DNA of 64,000 nt from Tragulus kanchil (taxonomy: Eukaryota > Chordata > Mammalia > Artiodactyla > Tragulidae): NCBI GenBank assembly GCA_022376925.1, contig JAIOJX010000026.1, positions 204,630,900-204,694,899 on the forward strand. The letters run 5' to 3'. The notes beneath the pieces were generated by a model. The model did not search any database. It was not told where the DNA came from and worked only from the letters and a program-made list of their open reading frames with translations. Positions 33,975 to 45,368 of this stretch are shown here, piece after piece. How positions within the stretch are numbered: the stretch's first letter is position 1; every line of letters starts with the position of its first letter. Position numbers and translations under genes: made by a program.

Positions 33975-35156
33975 TGTGGAGAACAACAACCTGTGGAAAA
34001 TTCTTCAAGAGATAGGAAGACTGAACCACCCTACCTGCCTCCTGAGATACTGTATGCAGGCAAAGAAGCAACAGTTAGGAGCATCCATGGAAAAGCGAAC
34101 TGGTTCAAACTTAGGAAAGGAATACGTCAAGGCTGTATATTATCACCTTGTTTATTTAACTTAAATGCAGAGTATATCATGCAAAATACCAGGTTGGATG
34201 GATCACAAGCTGGAATCAATATTGCTGGAATAAGTATCAATAACCTTAGATATGCAGATGACACTACCATTATGGCAAAAAGTAAAGAGGAACTAAAGAA
34301 CCTCTGGATGAAGGTGAAAGAGGAGAGTGGAAAACCTGGCTTAAAACTTAATATTCAAAAACCTAAGATCATAACATTTTGTCCTACCACTTCATGGCAA
34401 ATAGGTGGGAAAATACAGAAAAAGTGACGGACTTTATTTTCTTGAGCTCCCAAATCACTGTGGACGGTGAGTACAGTCATGAAATTCAAAGACTCTTGCT
34501 CCTTAGAAGAAAAGTTATGAAAAACCTAGATAGCATATTAAAATGCAGAAACATCACTTTGCCAGCAGAGGTCCATATAGTCAAAGCTATGGATTCTCCA
34601 TAGTTGGCTATGGATATGAGAGTTGTGTTGTAAAGAAGGCTGAGTACTGAAGAAGTAATGCTTTCAAACTATGGTGCTGAAAAGACTCTTGAGAGCCTCT
34701 AGGACAGTAAGGAAATCATGTATGCTGTCGTCCATGGGGTCACAAAGAAATCAGACATGATGGAGCTACTGAACATCAACAACAACATTTATTATATTAA
34801 GCATCTGTTTTTGTCAGTGTCTTGACAGGAAACATCCCCTGGTTGTTCCGTTCATGTTCTTGGAGTTGCACCAGTGTAGGAGAAGGCAAAGTCCTGCTCA
34901 TGATGCTTGACTTTGATATCTGGAAGCACAATTGAATATTTAAGCTTATTATCTCTCCCACCTCTGTTGATACTGTTGTCATTTATCTTAAGCCTAGATT
35001 TAATTTAAATTCCCAAAAATATTATTTCAGCATATAAGTTTTCTCCTGTTTACACTTTGTGATATTCTTCATTACTTCCTACATTTCAGAGTTACCTGTG
35101 AAATCAGTTTTCCTCTCCAAGGAAAACCCATTTTAGTTTCTTTTTGTATGTTGGCA

Positions 35157-35885
35157 GCAAAGAAGAAAGTTAGGAGCCATGGAAAAGCGAACTGGTTCAA
35201 ACTTAGGAAAGGAATACGTCAAGGCTGTATATTATCACCTTGTTTATTTAACTTAAATGCAGAGTATATCATGCAAAATACCAGGTTGGATGGATCACAA
35301 GCTGGAATCAATATTGCTGGAATAAGTATCAATAACCTTAGATATGCAGATGACACTACCATTATGGCAAAAAGTAAAGAGGAACTAAAGAACCTCTGGA
35401 TGAAGGTGAAAGAGGAGAGTGGAAAACCTGGCTTAAAACTTAATATTCAAAAACCTAAGATCATAACATTTTGTCCTACCACTTCATGGCAAATAGGTGG
35501 GAAAATACAGAAAAAGTGACGGACTTTATTTTCTTGAGCTCCCAAATCACTGTGGACGGTGAGTACAGTCATGAAATTCAAAGACTCTTGCTCCTTAGAA
35601 GAAAAGTTATGAAAAACCTAGATAGCATATTAAAATGCAGAAACATCACTTTGCCAGCAGAGGTCCATATAGTCAAAGCTATGGATTCTCCATAGTTGGC
35701 TATGGATATGAGAGTTGTGTTGTAAAGAAGGCTGAGTACTGAAGAAGTAATGCTTTCAAACTATGGTGCTGAAAAGACTCTTGAGAGCCTCTAGGACAGT
35801 AAGGAAATCATGTATGCTGTCGTCCATGGGGTCACAAAGAAATCAGACATGATGGAGCTACTGAACATCAACAACAACATTTATT
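35157..35885 (+). mobile_element. Duplicate BovB 3' part
   Basis: Repeats the reverse transcriptase and 3' end of the preceding BovB, with the YADD box at about 35343-35354. It lies wholly in copy B of join 10 and starts at the seam, so it is not a separate insertion. Confidence 0.88.
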
Positions 35886-36140
35886 ATATTAAGCATCTGT
35901 TTTTGTCAGTGTCTTGACAGGAAACATCCCCTGGTTGTTCCGTTCATGTTCTTGGAGTTGCACCAGTGTAGGAGAAGGCAAAGTCCTGCTCATGATGCTT
36001 GACTTTGATATCTGGAAGCACAATTGAATATTTAAGCTTATTATCTCTCCCACCTCTGTTGATACTGTTGTCATTTATCTTAAGCCTAGATTTAATTTAA
36101 ATTCCCAAAAATATTATTTCAGCATATAAGTTTTCTCCTG
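35886..36140. other. Non-coding sequence downstream of BovB
   Basis: Second copy of 34796-35048. Related to 59.44-59.7 kb in block B ('gcatctgtttttgtcagtg' against 'gcatctatttatgtcagag'). No gene. Confidence 0.6.
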
Positions 36141-38347
36141 TTTACACTTTGTGATATTCTTCATTACTTCCTACATTTCAGAGTTACCTGTGAAATCAGT
36201 TTTCCTCTCCAAGGAAAACCCATTTTAGTTTCTTTTTGTATGTTGGCAGTGAGACTCTCACTTTCCATTCATATAAAGAATGTTCTTATTTCATTTAGCT
36301 TCAATTTTGAATGGTATTTTTGCTACCTCCAGAATTTAATCTTGTCAGTTATTTTACACTATCTAGACTGGAAGCATTTACCCCTCTTTCAGGATATTTT
36401 TTTGGCCATGTCATTAAGCATGAAGGACTGCCTGGGAAGTCTTCATATAGGATTTTTAAAATATGTGAATAAAAAAGAAAGTTTTATTAGATGATATATA
36501 CAGTATAAGAGAAAGTCACTGAATACTTTCAAACATCAAGAAAATTTAAAAAATAGACTGAACAACAGTAGCAAAATAATATTTATAAAATGTGATGATA
36601 TTGGACTATTTTGTCTTTTCCTGGACTGTAAAGAGAGTGCTTCTAAAATTTCATCTCCAGGTATGTGCTGAATCAGTGATATATTTTTGCCATACTAAAG
36701 AAGGAAACAACGAACAATCAAAACTTTGAATAGAATTCAGGCAAGATTAAAGAACTGCATTCTCACACTTACTATTAACATCATCTGACATCTCTGTTCT
36801 TTTTCTCTTGAGTAAAGGAGAAATATGATAGATTCATTCGTACCCACTGATGAGTTTTCCTGTAATCATGTTGCCAAGTCTAATTCAATCATCTAAGGCT
36901 AAAGAGGTAATAATATGGTACCAACAAAAGCATTATATGCTTATATAATTAGAAAGTCACCAATAATCAAGCCATGGCAGTCATATTTAGGAAAGACTAT
37001 CCTAAAGTGAATGAAATAATCTGATCTTCTATTTTCTTTTTCTTGAGTTCCACATACTCATTGCATGTTCAAAAGAAATTTCGTATTTAGAATTGTATTG
37101 AGATTTTGCTATCATTTGTAACATAATATTTTGCCTACCCATAGGACAAGTTTTAAAAATTCTTAATATGCCTTTGGACTTATAATTTTAGTAACAGTGC
37201 AATTCTGTATGACATTTATTGAACAAAACTATTTTCCAAGTCTTTTTTACACTTTGTGATATTCTTCATTACTTCCTACATTTCATAGTTACCTGTGAAA
37301 TCAGTTTTCCTCTCCAAGGAAAACCCATTTTAGTTTCTTTTTGTATGTTGGCAGTGAGACTCTCACTTTCCATTCATATAAAGAATGTTCTTATTTCATT
37401 TAGCTTCAATTTTGAATGGTATTTTTGCTACCTCCAGAATTTAATCTTGTCAGTTATTTTACACTATCTAGACTGGAAGCATTTACCCCTCTTTCAGGAT
37501 ATTTTTTTGGCCATGTCATTAAGCATGAAGGACTGCCTGGGAAGTCTTCATATAGGATTTTTAAAATATGTGAATAAAAAAGAAAGTTTTATTAGATGAT
37601 ATATACAGTATAAGAGAAAGTCACTGAATACTTTCAAACATCAAGAAAATTTAAAAAATAGACTGAACAACAGTAGCAAAATAATATTTATAAAATGTGA
37701 TGATATTGGACTATTTTGTCTTTTCCTGGACTGTAAAGAGAGTGCTTCTAAAATTTCATCTCCAGGTATGTGCTGAATCAGTGATATATTTTTGCCATAC
37801 TAAAGAAGGAAACAACGAACAATCAAAACTTTGAATAGAATTCAGGCAAGATTAAAGAACTGCATTCTCACACTTACTATTAACATCATCTGACATCTCT
37901 GTTCTTTTTCTCTTGAGTAAAGGAGAAATATGATAGATTCATTCGTACCCACTGATGAGTTTTCCTGTAATCATGTTGCCAAGTCTAATTCAATCATCTA
38001 AGGCTAAAGAGGTAATAATATGGTACCAACAAAAGCATTATATGCTTATATAATTAGAAAGTCACCAATAATCAAGCCATGGCAGTCATATTTAGGAAAG
38101 ACTATCCTAAAGTGAATGAAATAATCTGATCTTCTATTTTCTTTTTCTTGAGTTCCACATACTCATTGCATGTTCAAAAGAAATTTCGTATTTAGAATTG
38201 TATTGAGATTTTGCTATCATTTGTAACATAATATTTTGCCTACCCATAGGACAAGTTTTAAAAATTCTTAATATGCCTTTGGACTTATAATTTTAGTAAC
38301 AGTGCAATTCTGTATGACATTTATTGAACAAAACTATTTTCCAAGTC
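36141..38347. repeat. Direct ~1.10 kb duplication, join 11
   Basis: Copy A is 36141-37242 and copy B 37246-38347 (offset 1105). One dinucleotide differs ('tttcagagttacc' against 'tttcatagttacc'). The first 108 bases also lie in join 10, so the segment near 35049, 36141 and 37246 is present three times. Content is unique non-coding DNA related to 59.7-61.9 kb. Confidence 0.93.
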
Positions 38348-39244
38348 TTTCACTTAATTCTTTCTGTGTTTGTTCTTTATGCTCTAAGAATAGGGAACAT
38401 CATGTCCTTTTTAAAAACCCTAGTGTAACTAACCTGATGTATTGAAGATAGTAAGTGATAGCATGAAAATGTATTTATTGTTACCCAGCTACACATCTTC
38501 TCATTGTCTTCCTCATTTCCAAGCTCAATCTTCCATTTATAGAAATTAATCCTACAGTCTAAAACTAATTCACACTCCCATCTGACAATATAAATCCGGA
38601 GAAGCTTCACAACTCCTCAAAAGTCCTTTATATTCAAAAATAAGGCCTAATTAACAATTTTTTAAGTTATCATTAACGATTTTTAACAATTTCAAGCCAT
38701 GAACCGTATGTGGTTGAGAAGACAATGTTATAAGAACAACCACTATCATTTGCCAGTCTTGTGATGGCAACTAGTCCTCTGCTCACAGGACTAAACATCT
38801 GTGATACTCTTATGTTCAAAAACATAATTGAAAATGCATTGTCCATATTACCTATAAAATTATTTTCCTTGAGGAAGTGTGTGTTACTCACTCAGTCATG
38901 TACGACTCTTTGCAACTCCATGGATTATAGCTTTCCAGGCTCCTCAGTCCATGGTGTTCTCCAGTTGGAGTGGGTCACCATGCCCTCCTCCAGGGGAACA
39001 GATTTCCTTGAGATAAGGTATTTCCTTAAGGATAGTATAGGATAAAATGCACTTTTTAAATATTTATCCATCTTTGCACAGGTCCTTGTATATGATTAAT
39101 GTTCAGTATTTGTTGGAAAACAACCAAACATTTGATGAAAACCAATGAGAAAAAATTACTTCAATCATTTTAACTGAATGACAACACAGAAAACTCCAAA
39201 ACAAAAAGGCCTACATATCACTGTTACTAAAATTTTTTTAAAAT
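38348..39244. other. Non-coding right end of block A, with Bov-tA piece
   Basis: Related to 61.9-62.77 kb. A truncated reverse Bov-tA lies at 38880-38999 ('gtgttactcactcagtcatg', 'caactccatggattatagc', 'ccctcctccagggg'), shared with 62447-62570 and therefore older than the block duplication. No gene. Confidence 0.7.
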
Positions 39245-39459
39245 TTTGGCCTCTTTTATTGGTTTTTCATTTATTTATTTTTCATCCATCTTTGTTCTTT
39301 GGCCTGTGGGCACATGTGCTCCAGAGTGTTGGCTCGTAATTGGACACACCAGTCCAGCTGCTCCGCAGCATGTGGAATCTTCCCAAGCCAGGGATCGAAC
39401 TGGTTCCCCTTGCACTGCAAGGTGGATTCTTTACCCACTGGACCACCGGGGAAGCCCTA
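39245..39459 (-). mobile_element. tRNA-derived SINE, CpG-rich family, internally shortened
   Basis: 'cctcttttattggtttttca', 'gggcacatgtgctccagag', 'ggacacaccagtccagctgc', 'agccagggatcgaactggtt' and 'ccactggaccaccggggaag'. A block between 'tttggcctgtggg' and the CATGTGC segment is missing compared with full copies. It is absent from the homologous 62.77 kb position. Confidence 0.85.
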
Positions 39460-39734
39460 CTAAAATTATTAATCCAAAGGTTGATTAAGCCATGCCATCT
39501 GTCATACTTTGTCATGATAGCCCCGGTAAAATAATACAATGTTGCAAAATCTGAGAAAGAAGGACCTCTGAAAGATAAATGAGAATTAAGCATACATGAA
39601 AAAATGAATGCAGATTTCACAACCGAAAATGAGAGTCAGGAGTCAATGAAATGGGACTAAAAAATGACATATGGTAAGAATGTGTACAAAGCATCAAGAG
39701 AAATGACACAGGTAAACTGCCTTTTCATTTCCTA

Positions 39735-39868
39735 CTCTGATAAGTTGCTTCAGTCCTCTTCAATTCTTTGTGACCCCGTGATTCCAGACTGCCTGGCTCC
39801 TCTGTCCATGGGATCCTCCAGGCAAGAACACTGCAGTGGGTTGGCATGCCCTTCTCTACACCATGACT
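39735..39868 (-). mobile_element. Bov-tA SINE fragment
   Basis: 'taagttgcttcagtcctctt', 'ttctttgtgaccccgtgatt', 'ctggctcctctgtccatggg' and 'aacactgcagtgggttggca'. The tRNA-derived end is missing. Confidence 0.83.
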
Positions 39869-40048
39869 TTGTCACTGAGTGCACTGAATATCTTTGCAGT
39901 ATCTAATTTTGAAAGCACCTGTCTGTAACTTGTTTCTGGCTAATTTGAAAGCCCCAATTTTGAAAGGTTTTATTCCTTTTTTATATCTAATTTCATCACA
40001 CATTCATGATTTCAAAAATATCTTAATTTCTCAGTTTCCTACTTTCAT

Positions 40049-41078
40049 TTATTCTGAAAATAAACTAATGCTTGATGAACTCTCCTTAAAATTTCCCCCA
40101 CTTAAAATAACCTTCTTGGCTTTCCTATACCAAGGGTAAAATAAAGCATAAATCAAAGGGTTCATGACTGAGTTGTAATAGGCACCCCAACAGCAAATCT
40201 CATAAATATAGGCAGGGGTTATGAAGCCCATTCAGGCATCAATTAATATGTCAGCTGTATACGGTAACTATGAAATCATAAATGCTGCCTCTGTGACTCC
40301 CAGGATTTTAGCTGCTTTGCTCTCTCTCTTTGGCCACTCTGGATTTGTAACTCTCTGATTCTGTTTTGCTACCAGTATTTTCGATTTTTAGAGCGTGTCG
40401 TTTAGCTATGAAAAAAATCTTGCCATAAAGAATCATCATAACAAGGGAAGGTATAAAAAATAATAGAACATTTATCAAAACCCATTCTTGATTTACAACA
40501 ATTTGGCAACCACCTATACAGTTGAGAGCACTTACTAATTCCTCCATCCCATCATCACTGATACCTGTATAGAACACAGCAACACTGTACACAAAGGGCA
40601 GGATCCAGGAGATGCTGATGCATATACACGACACAGACACCGTGAACTTGGTGGGATAGAGCAGAGGGTCAGTAACAGCAATGTATCTGTCGATGGAGAT
40701 GAAGCACAAGTAGCAGAGGGAAAAGTAACAAAAGGCCACATCACAGGTACTGTGGAGAGTACAAAATCTGTCTCCAAAGTACCAGCAGCTCTCCACAGAT
40801 CTGACCATGCTGAAGGGCATCACAGTCACTCCCACCAGAAAGTCCGCACAGGCCAGAGAGGCGATCAAGAAATTGACTGGAGAATGGAGCCGCTTGAAGT
40901 GAAGAACTGAAGTCTTCACCAAGAAGTTTCCAAATAAAGCCAACAAAGACCCAGAGCCAAACACTGTGTCCAGAATCACCCAAGATCCCGGCGAGTAGGG
41001 AGACCTAACACAAGATCTGTTCACTTTCTCGTAGCAGAGCTCCACGGTATCCTGTTGGGAAAGATTGCTGCTGGTCAT
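40049..41078 (-). pseudogene. TAAR8: Trace amine-associated receptor 8-like pseudogene
   Basis: Homologous to TAAR8 from an N terminus 'MTSSNLSQ' to a C terminus '[10 protein letters not shown]'. The frame is open through TM1-TM5 and ICL3 (256 codons), with GN in TM1, LACADFL in TM2, DRY and the 3.32 acid ('TCDVAF') kept. Three lesions follow: a one-base gain in the AG-rich run at about 40319-40332 that destroys the [11 protein letters not shown] motif, TAG at 40268-40270 replacing the TM6 tryptophan (6.48), and TGA at 40232-40234 in the TM6-TM7 loop. TM7 with NPLIY remains readable in another frame (40049-40231). Position 5.43 is N, not the D of active TAAR6/8. Three independent breaks make this a true pseudogene and not an error. 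It shares long identical runs with TAAR6 around TM4. Confidence 0.9.
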
Positions 41079-42280
41079 GGTTCTTCTGTTGCAGGCTTGC
41101 TGTGTTTCTGCCCTTCAGAAAAATGGTCTTCAATTCTGAAAACTCAAAGAAATAAAATAGAACTGCACATGAGCATTACTTTTACAAACTCTTAAATATA
41201 CCTTCTTGGCTTTCCTATACCAAGGGTAAAATAAAGCATAAATCAAAGGGTTCATGACTGAGTTGTAATAGGCACCCCAACAGCAAATCTCATAAATATA
41301 GGCAGGGGTTATGAAGCCCATTCAGGCATCAATTAATATGTCAGCTGTATACGGTAACTATGAAATCATAAATGCTGCCTCTGTGACTCCCAGGATTTTA
41401 GCTGCTTTGCTCTCTCTCTTTGGCCACTCTGGATTTGTAACTCTCTGATTCTGTTTTGCTACCAGTATTTTCGATTTTTAGAGCGTGTCGTTTAGCTATG
41501 AAAAAAATCTTGCCATAAAGAATCATCATAACAAGGGAAGGTATAAAAAATAATAGAACATTTATCAAAACCCATTCTTGATTTACAACAATTTGGCAAC
41601 CACCTATACAGTTGAGAGCACTTACTAATTCCTCCATCCCATCATCACTGATACCTGTATAGAACACAGCAACACTGTACACAAAGGGCAGGATCCAGGA
41701 GATGCTGATGCATATACACGACACAGACACCGTGAACTTGGTGGGATAGAGCAGAGGGTCAGTAACAGCAATGTATCTGTCGATGGAGATGAAGCACAAG
41801 TAGCAGAGGGAAAAGTAACAAAAGGCCACATCACAGGTACTGTGGAGAGTACAAAATCTGTCTCCAAAGTACCAGCAGCTCTCCACAGATCTGACCATGC
41901 TGAAGGGCATCACAGTCACTCCCACCAGAAAGTCCGCACAGGCCAGAGAGGCGATCAAGAAATTGACTGGAGAATGGAGCCGCTTGAAGTGAAGAACTGA
42001 AGTCTTCACCAAGAAGTTTCCAAATAAAGCCAACAAAGACCCAGAGCCAAACACTGTGTCCAGAATCACCCAAGATCCCGGCGAGTAGGGAGACCTAACA
42101 CAAGATCTGTTCACTTTCTCGTAGCAGAGCTCCACGGTATCCTGTTGGGAAAGATTGCTGCTGGTCATGGTTCTTCTGTTGCAGGCTTGCTGTGTTTCTG
42201 CCCTTCAGAAAAATGGTCTTCAATTCTGAAAACTCAAAGAAATAAAATAGAACTGCACATGAGCATTACTTTTACAAACT
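40111..42280. repeat. Direct ~1.08 kb duplication, join 12, over TAAR8 pseudogene
   Basis: Copy A is about 40111-41190 and copy B about 41201-42280 (offset 1090), with a short seam ('cttaaatata') resembling A's left flank 'cttaaaataa'. No difference was seen, and all three pseudogene lesions are shared at the same offset. Confidence 0.94.
41199..42168 (-). pseudogene. TAAR8: Duplicate of TAAR8-like pseudogene, 3' truncated
   Basis: Identical to 40109-41078 with the same frameshift (about 41409-41422), TAG (41358-41360) and TGA (41322-41324), but it loses the last 20 or so codons at the join. Sharing all lesions at apparent 100 percent identity argues for an assembly copy and not an independent decaying paralogue. 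Confidence 0.87.
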
Positions 42281-42330
42281 GTCTCATATTTCATCCTTTT
42301 CCCATTTTGTTATGAAAAGAAACTAAACGA

Positions 42331-42652
42331 ATTTTTTTTTTTAAAGATTTACTTATTTATTTTACTTTTGGGCGGGGGTCGGGTTGGGAAGGGAGGGGAG
42401 TGGGCGGGCCACTTCTATTGGTCTTTCATTTCTCTATTTTCATTTGGCTCCTGTGGGCCTCCCATCGCGGTGGCGTCTGTCGCTGCAGAGCACCGGCTCT
42501 GGGCGCATGCGCTCTAGAGCTCCAGCTCAGTGATTGGACACATCAATCCAGCCGCTCCGCGGCACGTGGGATCTTCCCAGGCCAGGGATGGAACCGGCGC
42601 CCCTTGCACTGCAAGGCGGTGTCCTTACCCACTGGACCACCAGGGGAAGCCC
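42331..42652 (-). mobile_element. Young CpG-rich tRNA-derived SINE
   Basis: Reverse full-length element: T-rich tail, 'gggcgggggtcgggttggga', 'gggcgggccacttctattgg', 'gggcctcccatcgcggtggc', 'gggcgcatgcgctctagagc', 'ccgctccgcggcacgtggga' and 'ggaccaccaggggaagccct'. A block around 'tcatccgtctttgttctt' is missing. Flanks show a short 'gaatttttt'-type repeat, a possible target-site duplication. Confidence 0.9.
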
Positions 42653-42842
42653 TAAAGGAATTTTTTAAACTAAGAAATATTTCTCTGTGATTACATAATT
42701 ATTTCTGTAACTATTTCTCAATCTCCTTGATAGTTAACTTTAAGCAAATCTGCTATGAGTTTTTCATCAGTCCAGAAATCACAGAAATTTAAATATCTGG
42801 TCTTTTATACCTGATGAATTTACTCCTTGCAAAGGATGTGTT
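42653..42842. other. Short unique spacer
   Basis: Sequence between SINEs; nothing recognised. Confidence 0.5.
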
Positions 42843-43056
42843 TGTGTGCTTAGTAGCTCAATCATGTCCAACTTTTTCTGACCTGTTTTTTTGTACTGTC
42901 AGGCTCCTCTGAGCATGACCTTTCTCAGGCAAGAATACTGCAGTGGGTTGTCATTTTCTACTTCAGGAGATCTTCCTGACCCACGGATCGAACTCACATC
43001 TGCTGCAACTCTGGAATTGACAGGCAAATCCTTTACCACTCAGTCATCTGAAAAGC
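42843..43056 (-). mobile_element. Bov-tA SINE, diverged
   Basis: 'gtgtgcttagtagctcaatc', 'atgtccaactttttctgacc', 'caggcaagaatactgcagtg', 'caggagatcttcctgaccc' and 'ccactcagtcatctgaaaag'. Substantially mutated. Confidence 0.87.
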
Positions 43057-43263
43057 CTGCTTACTAAGAATAATCACATATAATAACTGCATATTTTAGA
43101 AGTCACCTGTTAATAGATCTCCATCTTCACATCTGAGAAGTAAACACTTAGGATGCTTTAGGAAGCCAGCCAATAAACTTTACCCATTATAAATTCCTCA
43201 CAGCCAATCCCTGTAGTATAAGCTGTGACTCAGAAAAGAACTTACTCTTTTTTTTTTTGGTTT

Positions 43264-43531
43264 TGATTTCTGGCCACTTCTATTGGTCTTTCATTTATTT
43301 ATTTTCATCCATCTTTGTTCTTTAGCCTGTGTGGGCCTCTCATCGCAGTGGCCTTCTCTTTTCACAGAGCACCAGCTCTGGACACATGCGCTCCAGAGCT
43401 CTGGCTCAGGTAGTTGGACACATCGGTCCAGCTGCTCTGTGGCACGTGGAATCTTCCCAGGTCAGAGATTGAGCTGGCGCCCCTTGCGCTGCAAGGTGGT
43501 GTCCTTACCCACTGGACCACCAGGGCAGCCC
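43264..43531 (-). mobile_element. tRNA-derived SINE, CpG-rich family (second copy 44364-44625)
   Basis: 'ggccacttctattggtcttt', 'gtgtgggcctctcatcgcag', 'gacacatgcgctccagagct', 'cggtccagctgctctgtggc' and 'ccactggaccaccagggcag'. The C/G-rich tail segment seen in younger copies is absent. The second copy belongs to join 13. Confidence 0.9.
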
Positions 43532-45368
43532 AGGAACTTATTTTTGATCATGATAATTAAAAAGTTCTTCTACAAAACATTTTTCTCTCACGATTTTCAC
43601 ATCTAAGAAATTTCTTCCAATTCAACTGTTTTTGAAATAGCCTTATTCAGTATTTGATAATAATGTTACTTATTCCCTATTTTAAAAACTAGCTGCACAA
43701 TTTTTAGGGTCCAGGGCAAGATAAAAATGTGGAGATCTTTGTTCAAAAATATGCAGAAGAGTTCTCTTGAAGTATCAAGCTGTTTCCCTTCTCTGCAGTT
43801 TCTCTTGACCTGCCAAGATATTTGATTTTTGCAGTGTGACACTGTCTCCTTTGAACATGGAGATATCAGCAAGTGAAGGTCCCTATAGATGCCTAGAGAC
43901 CCTGCCCTGCAGCTCAGTGGCCCACCCACTGCCAAGCTCCGCATACCACCAGCTGCTGAAACATAATCCATGCTCAGGTGAGAAGAGGAAGCTGAACCAG
44001 GCATCTGCCTTTCTCCTGGGCCTGCTGCCCAACCAAAGGCAGACACACACACCCTAGGATTGCAGTCACCACAATGGGACTTGATGGATACCTGAATGAT
44101 GGATGGAGGAGGGACTGGACCCGCTAAATCTCTACTGGAATGTGCTACCAGCCTGAGATCAGATGACATCTGCCAGGCTTGCCTTGAAACTGCTAAGTGC
44201 ACACCTGACATCAAAGCTCCCAGCATCATACCCAGTCCTTGGACAGAGTGTTAAGGGCGTGGCTTTGCTAGCAGTTGGTGCATCAAAGTAGAAAACCCAG
44301 TCCTTGGACAGAGTGTTAAGGGCGTGGCTTTGCTAGCAGGTTGTGTGAGGAAGGGAGCCTGAGCTGGCCACTTCTATTGGTCTTTCATTTATTTATTTTC
44401 ATCCATCTTTGTTCTTTAGCCTGTGTGGGCCTCTCATCGCAGTGGCCTTCTCTTTTCACAGAGCACCAGCTCTGGACACATGCGCTCCAGAGCTCTGGCT
44501 CAGGTAGTTGGACACATCGGTCCAGCTGCTCTGTGGCACGTGGAATCTTCCCAGGTCAGAGATTGAGCTGGCGCCCCTTGCGCTGCAAGGTGGTGTCCTT
44601 ACCCACTGGACCACCAGGGCAGCCCAGGAACTTATTTTTGATCATGATAATTAAAAAGTTCTTCTACAAAACATTTTTCTCTCACGATTTTCACATCTAA
44701 GAAATTTCTTCCAATTCAACTGTTTTTGAAATAGCCTTATTCAGTATTTGATAATAATGTTACTTATTCCCTATTTTAAAAACTAGCTGCACAATTTTTA
44801 GGGTCCAGGGCAAGATAAAAATGTGGAGATCTTTGTTCAAAAATATGCAGAAGAGTTCTCTTGAAGTATCAAGCTGTTTCCCTTCTCTGCAGTTTCTCTT
44901 GACCTGCCAAGATATTTGATTTTTGCAGTGTGACACTGTCTCCTTTGAACATGGAGATATCAGCAAGTGAAGGTCCCTATAGATGCCTAGAGACCCTGCC
45001 CTGCAGCTCAGTGGCCCACCCACTGCCAAGCTCCGCATACCACCAGCTGCTGAAACATAATCCATGCTCAGGTGAGAAGAGGAAGCTGAACCAGGCATCT
45101 GCCTTTCTCCTGGGCCTGCTGCCCAACCAAAGGCAGACACACACACCCTAGGATTGCAGTCACCACAATGGGACTTGATGGATACCTGAATGATGGATGG
45201 AGGAGGGACTGGACCCGCTAAATCTCTACTGGAATGTGCTACCAGCCTGAGATCAGATGACATCTGCCAGGCTTGCCTTGAAACTGCTAAGTGCACACCT
45301 GACATCAAAGCTCCCAGCATCATACCCAGTCCTTGGACAGAGTGTTAAGGGCGTGGCTTTGCTAGCAG
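43270..45368. repeat. Direct ~1.0 kb duplication with extra mini-copy, join 13
   Basis: Copy A is 43270-44274 and copy B 44364-45368 (offset 1094). The seam at 44275-44363 contains a third partial copy: 'cccagtccttggacagagtg' through 'gctttgctagcaggttgtg' and 'gaagggagcctgagctgg', equal to 45326-45400 with one G missing. It is separated by a foreign-looking 'ttggtgcatcaaagtagaaa'. Confidence 0.9.
43532..44229. other. Non-coding; long antisense frame not supported as a gene
   Basis: A 187-codon frame on the minus strand (43666-44229; again 44760-45323) shows no recognisable domain. The left part ('ctagctgcacaatttttagg', 'gtccagggcaagataaaaat') resembles an old dispersed mammalian repeat. I do not call a gene. 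Confidence 0.5.

Larger units (their letters stand above)
32838..34795 (+). mobile_element. BovB LINE, interrupted by two SINEs
   Basis: 5'-truncated RTE-type LINE. It begins around 'ctcttcaagaaaattaag', is split by SINEs at 33019-33357 and 33762-33974, and ends with the typical 3' terminus ('gtccatggggtcacaaag', 'ggagctactgaacatcaaca'). Translated pieces show reverse transcriptase: 'KTSVFIPVPKKGNAKE', 'IRQGCILSPCLFNL' and the catalytic box 'RYADDTTIM' (YADD at 34251-34262). Frameshifts and the insertions make it non-functional. Confidence 0.93.
34060..36248. repeat. Direct ~1.09 kb duplication, join 10
   Basis: Copy A is 34060-35157 and copy B 35157-36248 (offset 1097 dropping to 1092). The start of B, 'gcaaagaagaaagttagg', is a shortened version of A's 'gcaaagaagcaacagttagg', after which the copies agree. 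The seam lies inside BovB, so a LINE 3' half appears twice. Confidence 0.92.
22700..39220 (+). repeat. Segmental duplication block A (TAAR7 copy A)
   Basis: Shares ordered landmarks with 48650-62770 in the same orientation: the L1 tail (24.0-25.4 against 49.45-49.87 kb), TAAR7-like gene, the 'caggaggcacagccaaatcc' segment (32222 against 54241), BovB (32.8 against 55.9 kb), and the stretch starting 'cttaattctttctgtgtttg' (38.35 against 61.91 kb). Divergence is modest and includes independent SINE insertions, so this is a true older duplication, unlike the 1.1 kb joins. Edges are approximate. Confidence 0.75.

Noticed and set aside
33993..34427. Active reverse transcriptase gene
   Set aside because: BovB fragment with frameshifts and nested SINEs; only part of the domain is open despite the kept YADD box.
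43666..44229. 187-codon minus-strand frame as a gene (repeated at 44760-45323)
   Set aside because: No recognisable domain, no family resemblance, and a repeat-like left part. The second occurrence is only the join 13 copy.
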